The position numbers and the translations under genes are program-made. The notes beneath the pieces were generated by a model that saw only the letters and a list, made by a program, of their open reading frames with translations, was not told where the DNA came from and did no database searches. Positions 22,709 to 29,401 of a DNA stretch of 29,401 bases are shown piece by piece (the stretch's first letter is position 1; every line of letters starts with the position of its first letter). The stretch comes from a virus. The DNA lies in IMG/VR virus record IMGVR_UViG_3300010885_066742, positions 1 to 29,401 of that record; one strand, given 5' to 3'.

Positions 22709-25045
22709 ATGGCTACAGAATATGACGATCTGAAAAAAACCCTCTCAGCCCCGGAATTGGATGCGTTCAAAGCATCTATCAAAGCTGCATCCGATCGTTT
22801 CGGAGGATTATCTGGTGCGCTTAAAGCATTGGAAGCCAGAGGAAAATTGCTGGATCAGGGAATCATAGCACAAAAAGACAGCATCAGTGCATTAAATCGT
22901 GCTCAACGCGAATATAAGGAAGAAGTACGTCGTGTAAATTCTGATGTAAAAGCAGGCAGATTAACCAGTCTGGAAGCTAGAGTCGAATTAGAAGAACTGG
23001 CAGACAACTTTAAAAAAGCCACTAGTCTCATGGGTCCAGACGCCCAACAAAAGGTGGCAAAATTTGTTGCAAGTCAAAATGCTGCTGCTTCAGCAGCTAA
23101 TGTTTTAACAGAACGATTTGCTAAATTTACCCCTGCTCTAGCTATGACAGGAAATGTGCTTACAGGTTTCGCAAGACATGCTGATGCCATAATGAGCAGC
23201 AGTACCAGTCTGGGATCAGGATTAGCATTAGCTACCGCTAGTGCTGATGCGGCTGGTAGCGGATTGCGAGCGGCAGGTAAAGTGATACAAGCTGCTGCTC
23301 CAGCTATCGGGTTACTGGGTCCGGCAGCACTGCCTTTGATTCCCATAATAGGTATCATCGGAATAGTATTGGAAGGTTTGGGAGAAGGCTTTAAGAAAGT
23401 AGCAGAAACTGCCATACCTCTGCTGAATAAAAATATAGAAATCATGGCCGGCAGTTTCATGCAAGCAAGCAGTGCTGGTGCCTTTTATGCAAATGGCATA
23501 ACAGGACTCATGGATCAAGCAAAAACTGCTGGTGTTGACATGGGAACATTCAGCAAAACACTCAAAGAAAATAGCGAATCTGTGGCACTGTTTGGTGGAG
23601 GTATGATAAATGGTGCACGTAGAATAGCAGACGTAGGAAAAATCATCAATTCCAGCGGTATTAGTTCAAGACTGCAAAATTTAGGATATAGTTTAGAAGA
23701 AATTCCAGGACTTGTGGCTAAAGTCGGCGCAGATATGGCAAGAAGTGGTAAAGGAGCTACCAGCCAACAAGTTGCAGAAGCCACAGAATCATACGCTAGA
23801 AATCTCAGACTTATAGCATCTGTCACTGGTCAAGATGCCAAAACACGTATGGCGGAACAGGAAGCAAAAAGCAGAAGCTTACGTTTTCAACAAGAATTGT
23901 CTAAGATGGATCCGCAACAGGCAGCTTTGGTAAATCAAAATTTAGCTGCATCTGACGATTTAGTGGGCGACATGGTCAGAGACATGGTTAAAAACAAAGG
24001 GCAGATAGTAGATCCAGCTCTTGCTACCACAGGCAGTCTGTTTCCTGCCATGGCAGAACAGGCTAAAGAATTATATGAGCGTATGAAAAGCGGCACTATG
24101 ACCGAAACAACCGGTTTCGAAATTAGACAAAAATACGCAGAGCGTATGAAAACAGAACTTGCTAATGCTGAAGCAGTTGCTCAAGCAGCAGCTTTAGGCG
24201 TGTCTGGTTTAGGTGAACTAAGTGACAAACTGGGTAAAAGTTATGAAGGGGCATTGAAGTTTGCTGATCCTGATGCATTTAAAAAAGCTAAAGAAGCCCA
24301 AGATGCTCAAGCTACTACCACTGATAAAGTGACAAAAAATATAAATGAATTAGCAGTACAAGGTATGGAAGCTAAAACTGCACTTCAGAAACTTACTGTT
24401 GAAGCATTGGGACCTTACACTGAAACGGTAAAAAGATTAAACGAAGAAACTTTAAAAATCATAAGAAAGTTCACAGGCACAGAATCTACTAGTAATGCGG
24501 ATACTGGTGGCCGTGGCACTGTTCAATCTGTAGAAGCAGCAAGGGCTAATCTAGAGGCAGCAAGAGGTGCATCTGTAACAACGAACGATTATGGACAGAT
24601 CACAGCAGATCCAGAAACTCAAGCTAGGATGGATCTCGCTCAAGCTCAAAGAGAACAGCGTATTCGAGAACAAGTTCGTGCTATAAGACAATCAGAAATA
24701 AGATGGGATCAAACAGATGGGGAAGCAAACGGTGGTATTGTTTCAGGCAGTCCAAAAGGATTTTTATCTAAACTGCATGGCACAGAAGCTGTCATCCCAT
24801 TACCAGATGGATTGAAGGGAAATGATTTTTACGAAGCATTGCAAAATAGTTTAAAAAATAACGCCACTTCCACCAATGCTTTTAGCCAGACAGCTGCATT
24901 GCCAGAAGTATTTCAAAAGACAGCTGACAATAGCACAGAATCGAATGATTTGATGCGAAGCCTGGTGGACAAAATGCAAGAGCTTATCGACGTATCCAAG
25001 AATGTGGCTTCTTACACTGAATTAACCAGTGCCAGAGTTTCATAA
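22709..25045 (+). CDS. Tail tape measure protein (gp29 role)
   Basis: Protein of 778 residues that would sit inside the tail tube and set its length. It is mostly Ala/Lys/Glu-rich helix with coiled-coil pattern (residues 1-135 and 330-600). A strongly hydrophobic segment lies at 192-223 (QAAAPAIGLLGPAALPLIPI and onward), as in many tape measures that reach the inner membrane. The C-terminal GGIVSGSPKGFLSKLHGTEA then VIPLPDG motif (675-701) is a hallmark of phage tape measures. T4 gp29 has 590 residues; at roughly 1.5 angstrom per residue this one fits a tail of about 115 nm (inference). AGGA lies 4 bases before the ATG. It is divergent from gp26-gp51, its probable chaperones, and runs toward the portal gene. 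Confidence 0.85.
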   Translation: MATEYDDLKKTLSAPELDAFKASIKAASDRFGGLSGALKALEARGKLLDQGIIAQKDSISALNRAQREYKEEVRRVNSDVKAGRLTSLEARVELEELADNFKKATSLMGPDAQQKVAKFVASQNAAASAANVLTERFAKFTPALAMTGNVLTGFARHADAIMSSSTSLGSGLALATASADAAGSGLRAAGKVIQAAAPAIGLLGPAALPLIPIIGIIGIVLEGLGEGFKKVAETAIPLLNKNIEIMAGSFMQASSAGAFYANGITGLMDQAKTAGVDMGTFSKTLKENSESVALFGGGMINGARRIADVGKIINSSGISSRLQNLGYSLEEIPGLVAKVGADMARSGKGATSQQVAEATESYARNLRLIASVTGQDAKTRMAEQEAKSRSLRFQQELSKMDPQQAALVNQNLAASDDLVGDMVRDMVKNKGQIVDPALATTGSLFPAMAEQAKELYERMKSGTMTETTGFEIRQKYAERMKTELANAEAVAQAAALGVSGLGELSDKLGKSYEGALKFADPDAFKKAKEAQDAQATTTDKVTKNINELAVQGMEAKTALQKLTVEALGPYTETVKRLNEETLKIIRKFTGTESTSNADTGGRGTVQSVEAARANLEAARGASVTTNDYGQITADPETQARMDLAQAQREQRIREQVRAIRQSEIRWDQTDGEANGGIVSGSPKGFLSKLHGTEAVIPLPDGLKGNDFYEALQNSLKNNATSTNAFSQTAALPEVFQKTADNSTESNDLMRSLVDKMQELIDVSKNVASYTELTSARVS

Positions 25046-25048
25046 ATA
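25041..25048 (+). promoter_or_regulatory. Candidate late promoter upstream of the portal gene (distal)
   Basis: CATAAATA overlaps the tape-measure stop codon and lies about 52 bases before the portal GTG start. It is identical to the box in front of the tape-measure gene. Confidence 0.45.
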
Positions 25049-25070
25049 ATTATGTAGGTCGCGGACGGCA

Positions 25071-25078
25071 AATAAATA
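25071..25078 (+). promoter_or_regulatory. Candidate late promoter upstream of the portal gene (proximal)
   Basis: AATAAATA, 7 of 8 matches to TATAAATA, lies about 22 bases before the portal start and just ahead of the AAAGGA ribosome-binding site. It is either an alternative or an addition to the box at 25041. Confidence 0.4.
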
Positions 25079-25099
25079 TATTTTAAAGGATTTGATGCT

Positions 25100-26890
25100 G
25101 TGGCTGGATGGAAGAAACATTTTAGGATAGTAAGTGATGGCGCCTATAGTCCAGTAAATGGCAGCGTGACTGACTACAGCAGTTACAACTATCTGGGAAG
25201 CCAGGCTAATGCAGCCTACAGAAACTATCAGAGCATGTTGCCTGATGTTTATTCAGGTCATCCCAATCGTATCGACAGATACAGCCAATACGAAAACATG
25301 GATCTGGATAGCGAAGTCAACGCTGCGATCGACATCCTAGCCGAGTTTTGCACACAGACGAGTGAAGATACCAACACCGCTTTCGACTTCCATTTCCACG
25401 AAGACGCTACTGAAAACGAGATGATGATCCTGAAAGAACAGCTGAAAAGCTGGTACAGTCTCAATGAATTCGACCAGCGTGTGTTCAAGATATTCCGCAA
25501 CACATTGAAATATGGCGATCAGATCTTTATTCGTGATCCAGAAACCTACAAGTGGTACTGGTCAGAGATGAACCGTGTAAGCAAAGTCATCGTAAACGAA
25601 AGCCAGGGCAAAGTTCCTGAAGTCTATTACATCCGTGACCTAGCACCCAACTTGCAGAACAACACCATCACCAGACCCCCTGGTCCCAACGACACTTATG
25701 CACATGCTCCTTACATGGGCGGCAGTCGCAGCTATACAGCTGGTGGCGAAGTGTTTAGTCCCAACACCAGATTTGGTGCTGGCAACAACGAATTTCCAGT
25801 GGGTGCAGAACATATCGTGCATCTGAGTCTGACAGAAGGGCTGGATGTGAACTGGCCGTTCGGTGTCAGTATATTGGAAAGCATCTTCAAAGTGTTCAAA
25901 CAGAAAGAACTGCTGGAAGATGCTATCCTGATCTATCGTATCAGCCGCGCACCTGAACGTCGCATGTTCAAGATCGATGTGGGCAACATGCCTGCACATC
26001 TAGCCATGCAGTTTGTAGAGCGTGTTAAAAACGAAATCAATCAGCGTCGCATACCCACACAGTCAGGTGGCGGCAGCAACTTGCAAGATGCCAGTTACAG
26101 CCCCATGAGCATGAACGAAGATTTCTTCTTCCCACAGACAGCTGACGGTCGTGGTAGCAGTGTGGAAGTGTTGCCAGGTGGACAGAACCTGGGCGAGATC
26201 GATGACTTGCGCTTCTTTACTAACAAATTATACAGAAGTTTGCGTATTCCGTCAAGTTATTTGCCCACTGGTCCAGAAGATTCAGAACGTCAGTTCAATG
26301 ACGGCAAAGTCACCACAGCACTGATCCAGGAATATCGTTTTAACGAATACTGCAAGCGTTTGCAGAAATACATTGCGCCCAAGTTTGATACTGAATTCAA
26401 GATGTTCCTCAAATGGCGTGGATTCAACCTGGACAACAGCATCTTCGAACTGAGATTCAACGAGCCTCAGAACTTTGCTGCTTATCGTGATGTGGAATTG
26501 AATGTCAGTCGTATCGGTGCTTTTACACAGATACAGGCTACAGAGTTCCTGAGCAAGCGTTTCATGCTCAAGAAGTATCTGGGTCTCACTGACATAGAAA
26601 TGGCAGAAAACGACCAGTTGTGGCACGAAGAACGTGGCACACAAGAATCCAACAATAAGTTGCAGGGCAGTGATCTGCGTAACGTGGGTGTTACTCCTGG
26701 TGCTATCAACACTGATTTGGACACACTGGGTGATATCGAAGCAAATCCTGATATGGGTCCAGAAGGTGGACCAGTGTCAGGACAGGAAGGTCCACAAGGT
26801 GAAGTTGGTGCTGGCGGTGTAGCTGGTACCATGCCTGGTGCTGGTGGCGGTGGTGGCGCTGGCAGTGCCGCTGGTGCAGGTGCTATATAA
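25100..26890 (+). CDS. gp20: Portal vertex protein gp20
   Basis: Dodecameric channel at the head vertex through which DNA is packaged; it also starts prohead assembly and docks the terminase and neck. Its 596 residues are typical (T4 gp20: 524). Family stretches are clear: RIDRYSQYENMDLDSEVNAA at about 54-73, the IDILAEFCTQ continuation, FRNTLKYGDQIFIRD, the EDAILIYRISRAPERR segment and RIPSSYLP. The start is a GTG at 25100 with AAAGGA 9 bases upstream; a nearby ATG is out of frame. The C-terminal 60 residues are Gly/Pro/Ala-rich and end in a poly-glycine tail, longer than in T4. It leads the head-gene cluster. Confidence 0.92.
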   Translation: MAGWKKHFRIVSDGAYSPVNGSVTDYSSYNYLGSQANAAYRNYQSMLPDVYSGHPNRIDRYSQYENMDLDSEVNAAIDILAEFCTQTSEDTNTAFDFHFHEDATENEMMILKEQLKSWYSLNEFDQRVFKIFRNTLKYGDQIFIRDPETYKWYWSEMNRVSKVIVNESQGKVPEVYYIRDLAPNLQNNTITRPPGPNDTYAHAPYMGGSRSYTAGGEVFSPNTRFGAGNNEFPVGAEHIVHLSLTEGLDVNWPFGVSILESIFKVFKQKELLEDAILIYRISRAPERRMFKIDVGNMPAHLAMQFVERVKNEINQRRIPTQSGGGSNLQDASYSPMSMNEDFFFPQTADGRGSSVEVLPGGQNLGEIDDLRFFTNKLYRSLRIPSSYLPTGPEDSERQFNDGKVTTALIQEYRFNEYCKRLQKYIAPKFDTEFKMFLKWRGFNLDNSIFELRFNEPQNFAAYRDVELNVSRIGAFTQIQATEFLSKRFMLKKYLGLTDIEMAENDQLWHEERGTQESNNKLQGSDLRNVGVTPGAINTDLDTLGDIEANPDMGPEGGPVSGQEGPQGEVGAGGVAGTMPGAGGGGGAGSAAGAGAI

Positions 26891-26893
26891 ATA
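26886..26893 (+). promoter_or_regulatory. T4-type late promoter overlapping the portal stop codon
   Basis: A perfect TATAAATA spans the portal TAA stop, 18 bases before the next ATG, so it could give separate late transcription of the prohead core genes. Confidence 0.6.
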
Positions 26894-26911
26894 AGTCTGT
26901 GGAGACCTGCA

Positions 26912-27130
26912 ATGCTACTAACTGAAATGTTTATGGATCAAAACTCAGATTATCAAGATCTGAGCAAAGACAACAGCATCGCTAAACCAGAAGATCTGAG
27001 AAAGACCAAACTTACTCTTGCCCAAATAAATCAGTTACGCAAGATGAATGATCAGCGCACAGTGGAATACACTGAACAACTGGTGAGAATCCAGAAACAA
27101 TATGGAGCACCAGCTGCTCCTCCTGCCTAA
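26912..27130 (+). CDS. Small protein between portal and prohead core genes, unknown function
   Basis: Product of 72 residues with a good ribosome-binding site (GGAG, 7 bases before the ATG). It starts MLLTEMFMDQNSDYQDLS, has a charged helical middle (LTLAQINQLRKMNDQRTVEY) and ends in a Pro/Ala-rich tail. In T4 this gap holds small prohead core genes (67, 68), so a core or portal-associated role is possible, but no family was recognised. A perfect late box stands just upstream and a stem-loop follows the stop. Confidence 0.7.
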   Translation: MLLTEMFMDQNSDYQDLSKDNSIAKPEDLRKTKLTLAQINQLRKMNDQRTVEYTEQLVRIQKQYGAPAAPPA

Positions 27131-27151
27131 TTACAGTTTTATTACAAAATG

Positions 27152-27174
27152 GCTCAAAATCGTGCTATTTGAGC
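27152..27174 (+). terminator. Stem-loop after the small gene, possible weak terminator
   Basis: A 7-bp stem GCTCAAA/TTTGAGC with a 9-base loop stands 22 bases after the stop. Only a short mixed T-rich tract follows, so it may be an attenuator or RNA-processing hairpin rather than a full terminator. Confidence 0.4.
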
Positions 27175-27179
27175 GTGTA

Positions 27180-27187
27180 TTTAAATA
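27180..27187 (+). promoter_or_regulatory. Candidate late promoter for the prohead core gene
   Basis: TTTAAATA, 7 of 8 matches to TATAAATA, lies in the 108-base gap directly after the stem-loop and about 50 bases before the core-gene ATG. The surrounding DNA is AT-rich, so the match is weak. Confidence 0.3.
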
Positions 27188-27238
27188 CATACATTAAATA
27201 TTATCACAGCACAGAACCCCCTAAGGAGATTTTTAATA

Positions 27239-28102
27239 ATGCGTAGTTACGAACAACTAATTGAATACATCATCAATGATGACACCGAAAAAGCAAAAGA
27301 ACTTTTCCATAATCTGGTAGTAGAAAAGAGCCGTGAAATCTACAACGACTTAGTTGCAGAAGAAATGGAAGAAGAAATGGATGAGGCTGCTGAAGAAGAA
27401 GACGATGAAGAAGAAATGGAAGAAAGTTTCGAAATGGAAGCCAGTGGCGACGAAACTGACGACATGATGGGCGACATCGAAGCTGACCATGAAGGCATGG
27501 ACACAGGCGAAGACGATGACATGGGTCATGAAGAATTTGGTCATGATGAACATGATGAATTCGGTGGCATGGATCACGACGAAGGCAGCATGGAAGACCG
27601 TGTGATGGATCTGGAAGATGCATTGGACGAACTGAAAGCAGAATTCGAAGCCCTGATGGCTGACGAAGCTGGTGAACATCATGATATGCCAGAAGAAGGC
27701 GTAGTGCGTGAATATGTTGAAAAGAAAGGCGAAGTTTACAAAGGTGAATTTGTAGGCAAATCACGTGGACAGAACGTTGGTGCAAACACTGGCGATCATG
27801 AAAACACTGGCGAAAAGAACACTAAAAGTGTTGTTGCTGGCAAGAACGACATGGGCGGTACTGCAAAGAACATCGCTCAAAGCGAAATGAACGAAAATCC
27901 AGATGACAAGGCTTACAAAGCCCCATCAAATGAATATGTGAAAGGCCGTGGTAATGTGAAAGGTGCTGGCAGTTACGAAAACGTACCTGGTGCAAAAGCT
28001 GGTAAGGCATTCTCAAACGCTAAAAAGCCTCAGAGCACTGAAGGCAAGTTTGCAACTGGCGGCGGTCCAAACGTAAACAAAAAAGACATTCTACCACGCT
28101 AA
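27239..28102 (+). CDS. gp67: Prohead core protein, gp67-like, with acidic middle and basic tail
   Basis: Product of 287 residues, preceded by a strong AAGGAG (27223-27228). The first 38 residues (SYEQLIEYIINDDTEKAKEL, FHNLVVEKSREIYNDLV) match the T4 gp67 start, which has the same LIEAI...ARKLF...RTIDLI pattern. Residues 40-160 are very acidic, with Glu, Asp, Met and His repeats and EE runs, as in T4 gp67. From about 160 the chain turns basic, Gly/Asn/Lys-rich and probably disordered. T4 gp67 has only 80 residues, so the tail is an addition. It would be an inner scaffold component, probably trimmed by gp21. Position between portal and gp21 supports the name. Confidence 0.68.
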   Translation: MRSYEQLIEYIINDDTEKAKELFHNLVVEKSREIYNDLVAEEMEEEMDEAAEEEDDEEEMEESFEMEASGDETDDMMGDIEADHEGMDTGEDDDMGHEEFGHDEHDEFGGMDHDEGSMEDRVMDLEDALDELKAEFEALMADEAGEHHDMPEEGVVREYVEKKGEVYKGEFVGKSRGQNVGANTGDHENTGEKNTKSVVAGKNDMGGTAKNIAQSEMNENPDDKAYKAPSNEYVKGRGNVKGAGSYENVPGAKAGKAFSNAKKPQSTEGKFATGGGPNVNKKDILPR

Positions 28103-28114
28103 TAGGAATATAAA

Positions 28115-28741
28115 ATGAATAACCTTCTTGTAGAGCATCTAAGTTACGATCAGGCTAGAATGGAAACATATAATGGTCCAGAGGGCAAGGATCTCTACAT
28201 GAAAGGCATCTGCATACAGGGTGGATTGAAAAACGCCAACCAGCGTGTCTATCCTGTAAATGAAATCGGCCGTGCCATAGAAAGTTTGAACAAGCAGATT
28301 CAAACAGGGTATTCTGTGCTAGGAGAGGTGGATCACCCAACCAACCTACGTATTAACCTAGATCGTGTTAGTCACATGATCACAGAAATGTGGTTGGATG
28401 GTCCCAATGGATACGGTAAGATGAAAATTTTACCCACACCTATGGGTAATTTAGTTCGCACCATGTTAGAAAGTGGTGTTAAACTAGGTGTAAGCAGTCG
28501 GGGTTCAGGAAATGTCAATGAGACCGACGGCGCAGTTAGCGATTTTGATATCGTGACTGTTGATATAGTAGCACAACCCAGCGCACCAAATGCCTACCCT
28601 ACAGCAGTTTATGAGGGTCTCATGAACATGAATGGTGGACATCGTGTGCTGGAAATTGCTAGAGACGCTAAAGATAATCAACGAGTTCAGAAGTATCTGA
28701 GAGAAGAGATCTCCAGATTTATATCTGAATTAAAAATTTAA
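28115..28741 (+). CDS. gp21: Prohead core protease gp21
   Basis: Serine protease that sits in the prohead core and, once activated, cleaves scaffold and capsid proteins before DNA packaging. Product of 208 residues (T4: 212). The herpesvirus-protease-like active site is visible: His74 in GYSVLGEVDHP and Ser127/Ser128 in GVKLGVSSRGSG, plus the conserved VDIVAQPSAPNA at about 149-160. YMKGICIQGGLKNANQRVYP in the N-terminal part is also typical. Its ATG follows the core gene by 12 bases with a GGA-type ribosome-binding site. The assignment is firm. Confidence 0.93.
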   Translation: MNNLLVEHLSYDQARMETYNGPEGKDLYMKGICIQGGLKNANQRVYPVNEIGRAIESLNKQIQTGYSVLGEVDHPTNLRINLDRVSHMITEMWLDGPNGYGKMKILPTPMGNLVRTMLESGVKLGVSSRGSGNVNETDGAVSDFDIVTVDIVAQPSAPNAYPTAVYEGLMNMNGGHRVLEIARDAKDNQRVQKYLREEISRFISELKI

Positions 28742-28757
28742 GTTCGGGAGAATATAA

Positions 28758-29401
28758 ATGTTCGAATCTCTAAAACCATTACTAGATAGTGGTATCCTGA
28801 ACGAAGAAACTCGCCAGAGTTTGGAAGAAGCATTCACTGCTAAACTTTCAGAAGCTCGTGAGCAGATCCGTGCAGAAATCCGCGAAGAGATGGCCAGTCG
28901 TTATCAACACGACCGCACCGTCATGGTGGAAGCTCTGGACAAGATGGTTAATGAATCATTGACTGCTGAAATCTCTAAGATTGCAGCTGAACGTGATGCA
29001 CTAACAGAAGATCGTGTGAAGTTCACTAATAAAATGATGAGTAAAGCACAGAATTTTGACAACTATATGGCAGAATCTCTGACAGCAGAAATTTCAGAAC
29101 TACGCAATGATCGTCAGACAATGCAAAAAGCAGTAAAGAAGTTGGAAGCATTTGTTGCTGAAAACCTACGTGCTGAGATTGCAGAGTTTGCAGAAGACAA
29201 GGCTGACCTAGCTCGTACAAAAGTAAAGGTAGTTGAAGAAGGACGCAAGCGTCTGGAATCACTACGAAATAGCTTTGTAGCAAAGAGCAGTGCATTGGTT
29301 GAGTCCACTGTAACAAATCATCTTCGTACAGAACTAAATCAACTAAAAACTGATATTCAGGAAGCAAAAGAAAACAACTTCGGTCGCAAGATTTATGAAG
29401 C
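28758..29401 (+). CDS. gp22: Prohead scaffold protein gp22 (3' end cut off)
   Basis: Main internal scaffold of the prohead, later digested by gp21. The frame runs from the ATG at 28758 (GGGAG 8 bases upstream) to the window end without a stop, giving about 214 residues. It starts MFESLKPLLDSGILNEETRQ, close to the T4 gp22 pattern, and is almost entirely charged coiled coil rich in Glu, Lys, Ala and Arg (for example VMVEALDKMVNESL and ENLRAEIAEFAEDKADLART). It follows gp21 by 16 bases, as in T4. The C-terminus lies outside the window. Confidence 0.88.
   Translation, partial: MFESLKPLLDSGILNEETRQSLEEAFTAKLSEAREQIRAEIREEMASRYQHDRTVMVEALDKMVNESLTAEISKIAAERDALTEDRVKFTNKMMSKAQNFDNYMAESLTAEISELRNDRQTMQKAVKKLEAFVAENLRAEIAEFAEDKADLARTKVKVVEEGRKRLESLRNSFVAKSSALVESTVTNHLRTELNQLKTDIQEAKENNFGRKIYE

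Noticed and set aside
27273-27785. Open minus-strand frame of 170 codons
   Set aside because: It is the His/Leu/Arg-rich shadow of the acidic repeats in the prohead core gene.
28753-28760. TATAAATG as a late promoter for gp22
   Set aside because: It overlaps the ribosome-binding spacer and the start codon itself, so any transcript would lack the gp22 start.

Overview
This window is part of the genome of a T4-like (Tevenvirinae-style) contractile-tailed phage. The supporting genes are homologues of T4 gp6, gp25, gp5, gp53, gp26, gp51, gp20, gp21 and gp22, the late sigma factor gp55 and the Mre11/Rad50-type recombination nuclease gp47/gp46. Several promoter boxes match the T4 late consensus TATAAATA. 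The divergence from T4, the sulfotransferase and the transporter genes suggest an aquatic T4-like phage of a Gram-negative proteobacterium. The host cannot be named from sequence alone. No tRNA, CRISPR array or insertion sequence was seen.

Layout. (1) Positions 1-12556, minus strand: a baseplate block read right to left. It holds a tube-cap-like protein, gp53, a large hub-like protein, a gp5-like needle with its lytic-looking domain moved to the C-terminus, a 964-residue structural protein with a papain-fold-like segment, gp25, and gp6 (cut by the window start). (2) Positions 12611-21126, plus strand: gp55, gp47, a sulfotransferase wedged between the two nuclease subunits, gp46, a PD-(D/E)XK resolvase-like nuclease and a PP-loop ATPase. 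A cassette with a 167-nt leader follows, encoding the periplasmic binding protein (TctC) and the large permease subunit (TctA) of a tripartite tricarboxylate transporter. (3) Positions 21127-21590: a gene-poor, hairpin-rich stretch with one doubtful small ORF and a minus-strand terminator. (4) Positions 21591-22648, minus strand: gp26 and gp51. They are linked by a canonical slippery heptamer (A AAT TTT), and the -1 frame stays open from there into gp51. (5) Positions 22709-29401, plus strand: tape measure, portal gp20, a small unknown protein, a gp67-like core protein, protease gp21 and scaffold gp22 (cut by the window end).

How it fits together: gp55 would direct host polymerase to the TATAAATA-like boxes in front of the gp6, tube-cap, gp26, tape-measure, portal and core genes. 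gp46/gp47 and the resolvase would serve recombination-dependent replication. gp20, gp67, gp21 and gp22 build and mature the prohead, and the baseplate block plus tape measure build the tail. The sulfotransferase, PP-loop enzyme and TctC/TctA are accessory genes that probably act on the host during infection. The most interesting items are the phage-borne TctC-TctA transporter with structured flanking RNA, the probable gp26-gp51 -1 frameshift, and two candidate wall-degrading domains in unusual places in the baseplate proteins.
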